In this document: in pieces, positions 1 to 4,447 of the stretch
Layout of the letters: every line of letters begins with the position of its first letter
Position numbering within the stretch: the stretch's first letter is position 1
From: Geoglobus sp.
GTDB lineage: Archaea; Halobacteriota; Archaeoglobi; Archaeoglobales; Archaeoglobaceae
Assembly: GCA_027019885.1 (NCBI GenBank)
Contig: JALUWC010000518.1
Location: 1 to 6,193, forward strand
Direction: 5' to 3'
Length of the DNA stretch: 6,193 nt
Position numbers and translations under genes: made by a program
Notes under the pieces: generated by a model
The model's database searches: none
Seen by the model: the letters and a program-made list of their open reading frames with translations, nothing else
What the model was told of the DNA's origin: nothing

Positions 1-213
1 TCAAGACTCATGTCAGGAGTTATCCTGATTGTTGCGGGAGCATTCTGGAGCGTTGCCGTGATGTCTGCTGGCATATCAAGAGTGAGAAACCTCGAGTACA
101 GCAAGGCACTAATATCATGCCTGATACCGTTTCTGTTGTATCTCGCCTATACAATATACGGGATTTACTCAGTAACGTCTCTTGGGGAGCTGCAGAAAAT
201 CTCATCCCTATGA
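1..213 (+). CDS. Yip1-like integral membrane protein, C-terminal part
   Basis: The reading frame is open from the first base of the window, so this is the 3' end of a longer gene whose start lies to the left; an in-frame ATG at position 10 is probably internal. The visible 70 residues contain two hydrophobic segments suited to crossing the membrane: one around residues 5-23, and one around residues 37-56 rich in Leu, Ile and Tyr. Between them is a short polar stretch (SRVRNLEYSKA). The pattern of a Trp-containing helix, a basic loop and a final helix starting Ala-Leu resembles the end of archaeal Yip1-domain proteins, which are small polytopic membrane proteins of poorly known role. The family call is from pattern memory and moderately uncertain; membrane location is secure. 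The gene ends with TGA and overlaps the convergent DUF5611 gene by 6 nt. Confidence 0.55.
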   Translation, partial: SRLMSGVILIVAGAFWSVAVMSAGISRVRNLEYSKALISCLIPFLLYLAYTIYGIYSVTSLGELQKISSL

Positions 214-513
214 TTCAGCATCCTTCATCATGTGCTTCTTTCTCTCCTTTGCGGTGTAGCCTGTGAGCTCATCAAGAAATCTGTTGTAGGTTCTGAGAGT
301 CTCCATGGCCGTTGAATCATCGATATTTGGATTTGTTTTGCTTTCAACCTTCAAGACCTTTCCATCCAGCCACATCCTCAGCTCCTCAATTGCACCATAT
401 CTGACAATGTAAGCCTCTCCATCCTTTTCAAATTCTCCAAAGTGCCTGACTATCTGCTCCTCAAGCCTTTCTTTTGTTGGTTTAAAACCCCTCTTGAACC
501 TGTACTCACGCAT
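208..513 (-). CDS. DUF5611 family protein (small archaeal conserved protein)
   Basis: This 101-residue soluble, strongly charged protein of unknown function resembles archaeal DUF5611 proteins known from methanogens and Archaeoglobus. Recognisable parts are the N-terminal EYRFKRGF stretch (residues 3-10), a central YIVRYGAIEEL segment (about 35-45) followed by a WLDGKVLKVES beta-like stretch, a Val/Ile-Asp-Asp-x-Thr-Ala-type turn (NIDDSTAMET, 63-72), and a C-terminal TGYTAKERKK motif (84-93). There are no membrane segments and no cysteines. The ATG start has no SD in front (the preceding bases are pyrimidine-rich) but has an AT-rich TATA-like block about 25 nt upstream, which suggests a leaderless or very short-leader transcript. 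It is transcribed divergently from the PAC2 gene and convergently with the Yip1-like gene. No function is proposed. Confidence 0.65.
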   Translation of the reverse strand: MREYRFKRGFKPTKERLEEQIVRHFGEFEKDGEAYIVRYGAIEELRMWLDGKVLKVESKTNPNIDDSTAMETLRTYNRFLDELTGYTAKERKKHMMKDAES

Positions 514-527
514 GAAAGGAGAGATGG

Positions 528-549
528 AAAAAGTATAATATAATTTATC
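528..549. promoter_or_regulatory. Shared divergent promoter region (TATA-like AT block)
   Basis: Between the divergent starts at 513 (minus) and 564 (plus) lies a 50-nt spacer with an almost pure A/T block centred near 540. The block contains overlapping TATA-like motifs readable on both strands (TATAATATAATTTAT). Its centre is about 24 nt from the plus-strand ATG and about 27 nt from the minus-strand ATG, which is the archaeal TATA-to-start distance. Neither ATG has an SD. Both genes are therefore probably transcribed from this block with leaderless or near-leaderless mRNAs. This is inferred from position and composition only. Confidence 0.55.
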
Positions 550-563
550 CCCAATCCCATTTC

Positions 564-1280
564 ATGGAAGATACGAGAATATATGCCGAGAGAGTTGATG
601 TTACTGAGCCCCTGCTTATAACAAGCTTTCCTGGCATAGGTCTTGTTGGCACAATTGCAAGCGGTCACTTCATAATCGAACTGAATCTCGACCCTGTTGG
701 TGTGCTTGAGTCGAGCATGCTTCCTCCAATTGCAACGCTGAATGAGGGACTGATACAGCCTCCCGTAAGAATATATCAGTGCAGGGAGAAAAACTTCATT
801 CTCATCCATTCTGATGTTCCAGTCCATCCCGGAATAGCCTACATGCTGAGCAATGCGATAATAGACTGGGCTGTTGAAATCAAAGCGAAAAGAGTTGTAT
901 CCATTGCAGGTTTGACAACCTTTGAGGATAAGAAGAGAGTTTTCGGGGCAGCAACAACCAAGGAGACACTTGAAGAGATAAAAAGCCATGTTGAGATTTT
1001 CAGAACGGGAACGATTAGCGGAATTGCAGGAAGCTTGCTCAATGAATGCTTTGCAAGAAAAATCCCGGCATATGCGCTTCTTGGAGAGACTTCCGGTTTC
1101 AATCCCGATCCACGAGCTGCGGCAGAAGTGATCAACGCATTTAACAGAATATACTCCTGGAGGATAGATGTTGAAAAACTGATAAAAGAGGCAGAGACCA
1201 TAGAGGCCCAGATGCAGAAGCTGGCCGAGCAGACACAGATGCATGAGGTGAAGAAGGAGTATCATCCAATGTACGGGTGA
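564..1280 (+). CDS. PAC2 family proteasome assembly chaperone / HbYX-tailed protein (PbaA/PbaB type)
   Basis: This 238-residue cytoplasmic protein belongs to the PAC2 family, the archaeal relatives of eukaryotic proteasome assembly chaperones, which dock on 20S alpha rings to help assembly or activate the core. The hallmark is the N-terminal FPGIGLVGTIAS stretch (residues 22-33) after a short strand. It is followed by PPIATLNEG (54-62), the SDVPVHPG region (83-90), an Ile-Ala-Gly-Leu loop (114-117), and the ISGIAGSLL and LLGETSGFNPDPRAA segments (151-159 and 172-186). Residues about 202-232 form a charged Glu/Lys/Gln-rich helix, probably a coiled coil. The protein ends in Met-Tyr-Gly, which fits the hydrophobic-Tyr-X tail that inserts into alpha-ring pockets. 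The ATG start is chosen because the first conserved strand follows closely and a TATA-like box lies about 24 nt upstream. It is first in a block with DUF473 and Mth938-like genes. Whether it is chaperone or activator cannot be decided from sequence. Confidence 0.88.
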   Translation: MEDTRIYAERVDVTEPLLITSFPGIGLVGTIASGHFIIELNLDPVGVLESSMLPPIATLNEGLIQPPVRIYQCREKNFILIHSDVPVHPGIAYMLSNAIIDWAVEIKAKRVVSIAGLTTFEDKKRVFGAATTKETLEEIKSHVEIFRTGTISGIAGSLLNECFARKIPAYALLGETSGFNPDPRAAAEVINAFNRIYSWRIDVEKLIKEAETIEAQMQKLAEQTQMHEVKKEYHPMYG

Positions 1281-1281
1281 T
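1276..1281 (+). promoter_or_regulatory. Shine-Dalgarno site deciding the DUF473 start
   Basis: GGTGAT, complementary to the archaeal 16S rRNA 3' end, includes the TGA stop codon of the PAC2 gene (1278-1280). It ends 4 nt before ATG 1286. This spacing matches the SD of the tusA gene in the same window, so translation of DUF473 probably starts at 1286 and is coupled to termination of the PAC2 gene. The GTG at 1277 and the ATG at 1280 fall inside the SD itself. Confidence 0.6.
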
Positions 1282-1285
1282 GGAA

Positions 1286-1675
1286 ATGAGGTGCTTTGTT
1301 ATTTCCGGCATATCGAGAGCGATAATTGAGGACATTCTGAGAGGGCATTTGAGGACGCTTGAGCTGAGAAATGTGATAAACATAGCCACAGCCCTCAATG
1401 CAGAAATAGGGGACTGTGTGATGGTCACATCTGCCAAAAATTCCGATCTCGGAAGGGGTGTCACAGGAATAATCTCGGTTGTTGAAAGCAAGGAAATCAT
1501 TTCCCATTCAACATTCTATGCGAGAAATGACTACATTGAGGAGTGTGAAATGACAGTTGTCAGGCTGAGAATCTCACCAAGGTCTGTCGGGAGGATACTT
1601 CAGGTTTTCAGGAAGGACATACTGAGCCCGGTGGAGGCTGAGGTTCTGAGAGCCGACAGCTTCTTTGCAAGGTAG
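1286..1675 (+). CDS. DUF473 family protein (archaeal, unknown function)
   Basis: This 129-residue soluble protein matches the archaeal DUF473 family seen in methanogens and Archaeoglobus. It opens with CFVISGISRAIIEDILRGHLRTLELRNV, followed by an AEIGDCVMVTS strand region (residues 39-49), then a GVTGIISVVES segment (58-68), and a C-terminal alpha/beta part ending in a VLRADSFFAR tail. Two cysteines lie near conserved strands (about 3 and 44). Nothing indicates a membrane segment. The start is set at the ATG with a GGTGAT SD four bases upstream; GTG 1277 would add three residues and overlap the upstream gene. It lies 5 nt after the PAC2 stop and 10 nt before the Mth938-like start, so the three are probably co-transcribed. 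No biochemical function is known to me; the association with a proteasome chaperone is only positional. Confidence 0.75.
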   Translation: MRCFVISGISRAIIEDILRGHLRTLELRNVINIATALNAEIGDCVMVTSAKNSDLGRGVTGIISVVESKEIISHSTFYARNDYIEECEMTVVRLRISPRSVGRILQVFRKDILSPVEAEVLRADSFFAR

Positions 1676-1685
1676 GGCAGTTATC

Positions 1686-2027
1686 ATGATAGAAGAGTAC
1701 GAGTTTGGCAGGATAGTTGTTAAAGGAAGGCACTACACATCAGATATAATCGTTCATCCAGACGGTGTTGAGGAGGGATGGTGGAGAGAGAAGGGACATA
1801 GAGTTTCAGTCAAAGATCTCGACAAAATCCTGCAGCTCAATCCCGAGGTTGTTGTCTTTGGCAGGGGTGCAAACAGCAGGGTGATGATTGAGAGAGAGGC
1901 AAGGAGGTACCTTGAGAGCAAAGGAATTGAGGTGTATGAGGACGACAGCTATTCAGCCATAAAAATTTTTGAGAGCTTTATCAGAAGTGGCAGAAAGGCC
2001 GTCCTCGCGATACACCTGACATGTTAA
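1686..2027 (+). CDS. Mth938-like domain protein
   Basis: This 113-residue single-domain protein belongs to the Mth938/AAMDC-like fold family (also called DUF498). Typical elements are present: YEFGRIVVKGRHYTSDIIV (residues 5-23, beta strands), GWWREKGH (31-38), an Asp-Leu helix, PEVVVFGRGAN (53-63) with the glycine-rich turn, a long helix with ARRYLESKGIEV, and the C-terminal GRKAVLAIHLTC (102-113), whose HLTC end is common in archaeal members. Its biochemical role is not established. A TTG at 1665 in the same frame would overlap DUF473 by 11 nt and add seven residues, but ATG 1686 fits the family N-terminus better and follows a weak purine-rich AGGTAGG about 10 nt upstream. It is the third gene of the plus-strand block. 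Confidence 0.8.
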   Translation: MIEEYEFGRIVVKGRHYTSDIIVHPDGVEEGWWREKGHRVSVKDLDKILQLNPEVVVFGRGANSRVMIEREARRYLESKGIEVYEDDSYSAIKIFESFIRSGRKAVLAIHLTC

Positions 2028-2028
2028 C

Positions 2029-2036
2029 TTTTTATT
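2029..2036 (+). promoter_or_regulatory. Probable TATA box for the Sua5 gene
   Basis: The 30-nt gap between the Mth938-like stop and the GTG start of Sua5 contains a T/A-rich CTTTTTATT-like motif centred about 26 nt ahead of the GTG. The bases directly before the GTG are pyrimidine-rich and carry no SD. This combination suggests a separate promoter giving a leaderless Sua5 mRNA, although read-through from the upstream genes is also possible. The T-run could equally help terminate the upstream transcript. Confidence 0.4.
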
Positions 2037-2057
2037 CAATCCGATTCAATTTCTCCC

Positions 2058-3050
2058 GTGAGATTCATAAGAGTTGATCCGATCAGTTTTGATGAAGATG
2101 AGATAAGAACAGCTGCTGAAATAATCAGAAGAGGGGGTCTTGTAGCCTTCCCAACAGAAACAGTTTACGGGCTGGGAGCAGATGCGCTGAATGAGAAGGC
2201 AGTGAGAAAGATATTTCTGGCCAAGGGAAGGCCAGCAGACAACCCGCTCATTGTTCATGTTTCGGATGTGGATGAAATTCACAGGATTGCTGAGCCAAAC
2301 AGGGTTGCATTGAAGCTCATTGACGAATTTTTTCCAGGCCCCCTTACACTTGTGATGAAGAAGAAAAAAGTGGTGCCTGCTGCAACAACTGCCGGACTGA
2401 ATACCGTGGCTGTCAGAATGCCATCACACAGAGTTGCATTGAAGCTCATCGAGCTTTCAGAGACACCGATCTCCGCTCCATCAGCAAACAGGAGTGGAAA
2501 GCCAAGCCCGACAAGAGCCGAGCATGTTGCAGAGGATTTTGGTGATGAGGTGGATATCATAATTGATGCCGGAAAAACAGAGATAGGACTTGAATCGACG
2601 GTTGTTGATACAACGGTTTACCCTCTCGAAATTTTAAGGCCCGGTGCAATCACAAAGGAGATGATTGAAGAGTTTTATGAGGTTAGAGATGTGAAAAAGG
2701 CGAAAATTGCCAGAAGTCCGGGAATGAGGTACAGGCACTACTCTCCATCGGCAGATGTTATTGTGCTTGTTGGCGATAGTTTTAAAGAAGAGATGATTGA
2801 GCTTGCAGAGAGGCTTGAGAAATCAGGAAAGAGACCTGGGATAGCTGCAATGAAATCCTCAGACATCTCTGGGTTTCCGGTTTACGACCTCGGTGAAAGC
2901 CTTGAGGACTATGCTGAAAGGCTTTTCGATGCTCTCAGAAGCCTTGACAGGATCTGCGATGTGATTGTTGTTGAAGGCGTTGAGGAGAAGGGCATCGGAG
3001 CAGCGATAATGAACAGACTTTCAAAGGCAGGAAAAATCTACCGAGTCTGA
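2058..3050 (+). CDS. sua5: Threonylcarbamoyl-AMP synthase, Sua5 type (YrdC + Sua5 domains)
   Basis: This enzyme makes L-threonylcarbamoyladenylate from threonine, bicarbonate and ATP, the first step of the universal t6A37 modification of ANN-decoding tRNAs. The KEOPS complex then uses the product. At 330 residues it has the long, two-domain Sua5 architecture. The YrdC domain occupies about 1-205, with FPTETVYGLGADA (31-43), KGRPADNPL (56-64), FFPGPLTLV (91-99), VAVRMPSH (117-124), SAPSANRSGKPSPT (139-152), ESTVVD (179-184) and RPGAI (194-198). The hallmark interdomain linker SPGMRYRHYSP is at 220-230. A Rossmann-like Sua5 domain follows, ending with GIGAAIMNRLSKA (312-324). All expected motifs are intact. 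The GTG start is the only candidate that keeps the whole N-terminus, and it looks leaderless. The stop codon TGA abuts the stop of the convergent NIP7-like gene with no spacer. Confidence 0.95.
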   Translation: MRFIRVDPISFDEDEIRTAAEIIRRGGLVAFPTETVYGLGADALNEKAVRKIFLAKGRPADNPLIVHVSDVDEIHRIAEPNRVALKLIDEFFPGPLTLVMKKKKVVPAATTAGLNTVAVRMPSHRVALKLIELSETPISAPSANRSGKPSPTRAEHVAEDFGDEVDIIIDAGKTEIGLESTVVDTTVYPLEILRPGAITKEMIEEFYEVRDVKKAKIARSPGMRYRHYSPSADVIVLVGDSFKEEMIELAERLEKSGKRPGIAAMKSSDISGFPVYDLGESLEDYAERLFDALRSLDRICDVIVVEGVEEKGIGAAIMNRLSKAGKIYRV

Positions 3051-3590
3051 TCAAAAAGCATCGTACAGTCTCTTTTTTCTGAGATATTCTCCTCTGTCAA
3101 CCAGATTCTGAATCACAATCTCTTCAGGATTTAAATGACGGATTTTCTCAGGTGGATGCTTGATCTTTCCCATCCCCAGCACGTCACCGCTTTCATTTGC
3201 GACAAAAACCATATCATTCTCCCGGATTCCAACATCCCATCCGAGAATGGAAGATGCAAATACGTCTCTGCCATAGAGAAAGAGCATCTCTGCGGTCTTA
3301 TTTATGAAGACCTTTTTTTTATTCCCGGCAAGGTAATATGCTCCTTCAATTGTGAATCTGACTCTTCTGCTTCCAATCTCTCCGATTTTTATTCCAGCAC
3401 ACTCAAAATCTATCTTACCCGAAAGCTCTGAAATGATATTGAAAATTTCAGGTGTGCACATGAAAAGGCTTCTCCTCTCCCCCTCCACAACAAAAAAAAT
3501 GTGAGTATTAAGAAATTTTTCAGATCCAAAATACCTGAGAGCATTTCTCAGAATCTTCAGTTCTTTCTTCCTAAGCTTCCTGATCTCCAT
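3051..3590 (-). CDS. NIP7-like PUA domain protein (ribosome biogenesis factor family, UPF0113)
   Basis: This 179-residue protein resembles eukaryotic/archaeal NIP7, an RNA-binding factor that in eukaryotes acts in 60S subunit and 27S pre-rRNA maturation. The N-terminal pre-PUA domain (about 1-90) starts IRKLRKKELKILRNALRYFG, in the position of the NIP7 first helix, and contains a FTIEGAYYLAG segment near its end. The C-terminal PUA domain (about 93-172) has the diagnostic EMLFLYGRDVFASSI (101-115), then VFVANESGDVLGMGKI, then NPEEIVIQNLVDRGEYLR (154-171), which aligns well with human NIP7 from memory. The ATG start lies inside the previous gene, giving a 34-nt overlap; family length supports it. 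A clear SD is lacking, so expression probably depends on coupling. Two 8-nt A/T homopolymers occur (3313-3320 and 3493-3499 region) but the frame is intact. Confidence 0.85.
   Translation of the reverse strand: MEIRKLRKKELKILRNALRYFGSEKFLNTHIFFVVEGERRSLFMCTPEIFNIISELSGKIDFECAGIKIGEIGSRRVRFTIEGAYYLAGNKKKVFINKTAEMLFLYGRDVFASSILGWDVGIRENDMVFVANESGDVLGMGKIKHPPEKIRHLNPEEIVIQNLVDRGEYLRKKRLYDAF
3071..3080 (+). terminator. Possible T-run terminator after Sua5
   Basis: Twenty-odd nucleotides after the Sua5 stop, the plus strand carries a run of six T residues inside a pyrimidine-rich stretch. Archaeal RNA polymerase often terminates at such oligo-T tracts without a hairpin. It lies inside the coding region of the convergent NIP7-like gene, so it may simply reflect Lys codons there. 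Support is weak. Confidence 0.25.
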
Positions 3591-3988
3591 ATCCAGTCTC
3601 TCATAGATTCAACAGCCTTCTTCATTGAGGAATAATCACCATCAAGCCTGAAGGATTCAACAGAGTTCATGATCACCGCTTTTCCGACCTCATCCCTGAG
3701 CCTCTCCCTGTGGGCTTCTCCCATGACAACTTCTCCATGCCTTGAAAACTTCGCGGCAGAGTCGAATGTTGAGAGGGAGACGACTGTGAACTCCTTTCTG
3801 AGAAAGAAAGGTTTATCCTTCCTGTCAAAGAATTTTAACCTCACTTTCGTGATTCCACCTATCAGGGAGGTGTTTATCTCAAGAGCTTTCTCATTTATCC
3901 CCAACTCATCCCCTTCAAGCTCAGAGCTGAACCCACCGAGCTTTGAGACATACATATCTGCCAGTATTTCTTTCGGATACGGGTACAT
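3557..3988 (-). CDS. Conserved-looking hypothetical protein upstream of NIP7-like gene
   Basis: I do not recognise this 143-residue protein. It is soluble, with no cysteine, no membrane segment and no signal peptide, and its mixed alpha/beta pattern looks like a real coding sequence. The N-terminus is YPYPKEILADMYVSKLGGFSSE, followed by two strand-like stretches (LIGGITKVRLKFFDRK and FFLRKEFTVVSLSTF, about 42-75), and a C-terminal helical part that is Arg/Glu-rich and ends RDWIWRSGSLGRKN. ATG at 3986-3988 is preferred over the adjacent TTG at 3989-3991. No strong SD is present, but the 36-nt gap upstream is T/A-rich and may contain a promoter. The last 34 nt overlap the start of the NIP7-like gene, which implies tight co-expression. 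A role connected to RNA or ribosome biogenesis is only a positional guess. Confidence 0.7.
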   Translation of the reverse strand: MYPYPKEILADMYVSKLGGFSSELEGDELGINEKALEINTSLIGGITKVRLKFFDRKDKPFFLRKEFTVVSLSTFDSAAKFSRHGEVVMGEAHRERLRDEVGKAVIMNSVESFRLDGDYSSMKKAVESMRDWIWRSGSLGRKN

Positions 3989-4003
3989 CAATCCAATCTT
4001 AAT

Positions 4004-4020
4004 GAAAAATAGAGTAGATA
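4004..4020 (-). promoter_or_regulatory. Possible internal promoter for the unknown/NIP7-like pair
   Basis: The 36-nt spacer between the DUF1641 stop and the ATG at 3988 reads, on the minus strand, ACTTTATCTACTCTATTTTTC and so offers TATA-like motifs roughly 20-30 nt ahead of the start. It is the largest gap on the minus strand and falls where the theme changes from sulfur genes to RNA-related genes. The T5 run could also act as a weak terminator for the sulfur genes. Inference from position and composition. Confidence 0.35.
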
Positions 4021-4024
4021 AAGT

Positions 4025-4435
4025 TTACGCTCGCTCTCTGAGAGCTTTCCCAAGAGATTTCGCCAGATTTACGAGAAATCCCATGGCAAGCTTCACATCA
4101 GGGTCTGAAAGAGCTCTCATCAACCCCACCAAGCCAACCGGCTCTGGCTCCTTCTCGCATCTGCAAATTGCATCTCCCATCGCATCAAGAAGTGCAAGGG
4201 ACTTATCATTCATGAACTTCGCAGAAACGAGGCTGAGATTGGTGATCAGCTCGGCGTTCTTTTTAACTATCTCATCACTCAGGGTGTCCTCAGCAACCTT
4301 TATGAATGACGCAAAGTCCTCAAGAGTTTTTAAGGCTCCGGTTTTTTCAAGCATAACAATTCTGTCTATCACCTTTTCGAGGATCTCTTCATTCTCAGCA
4401 ATTTTTTCAATAAATTTTTCTGCTTTCTCACTCAT
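4025..4435 (-). CDS. DUF1641 family protein
   Basis: This 136-residue, mostly helical, cytoplasmic protein has the DUF1641 hallmark near its C-terminus: GLVGLMRALSDPDVKLAMGFLVNLAKSLG (residues 101-129), with the Gly-Leu repeat, the Asp-Pro-Asp-Val turn and the final Lys-x-Leu-Gly. The N-terminal two thirds are charged helices with Glu/Lys/Ile periodicity. The only cysteines form a Cys-Arg-Cys pair (91 and 93), immediately before the conserved block. DUF1641 genes commonly neighbour flavin-dependent SQR-like or formate dehydrogenase genes, and their role is unknown. The start is placed at ATG 4433-4435 because a strong SD (GAGGTGG) lies six nt upstream; GTG 4442-4444 would fall within that SD. 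The SD overlaps the stop codon of the upstream flavoprotein gene, so the two are almost certainly translated in a coupled way. Confidence 0.85.
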   Translation of the reverse strand: MSEKAEKFIEKIAENEEILEKVIDRIVMLEKTGALKTLEDFASFIKVAEDTLSDEIVKKNAELITNLSLVSAKFMNDKSLALLDAMGDAICRCEKEPEPVGLVGLMRALSDPDVKLAMGFLVNLAKSLGKALRERA

Positions 4436-4440
4436 TTCGA

Positions 4441-4447
4441 CCACCTC
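4441..4447 (-). promoter_or_regulatory. Shine-Dalgarno site deciding the DUF1641 start
   Basis: On the minus strand the sequence reads TGAGGTGG, where the TGA (4448-4446) is the stop codon of the SQR-like gene and GAGGTGG is a strong SD. A spacer of about six nt leads to ATG 4435. The arrangement fixes the DUF1641 start and ties its translation to termination of the upstream gene. Confidence 0.7.

Noticed and set aside
450..1265. 271-codon minus-strand open frame opposite the PAC2 gene
   Set aside because: The plus strand carries a clear PAC2 protein. The minus translation is Cys/Leu/Ser-rich with no domain, and it would also run through the divergent promoter and into the DUF5611 gene.
1277..1285. 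GTG 1277 or ATG 1280 as the DUF473 start
   Set aside because: Both lie within the GGTGAT SD that is well spaced for ATG 1286, and family members begin close to the MRCF-type N-terminus.
1665..1685. TTG 1665 as the Mth938-like start
   Set aside because: It would add seven residues not typical of the family and overlap DUF473; ATG 1686 gives the usual length and N-terminus.
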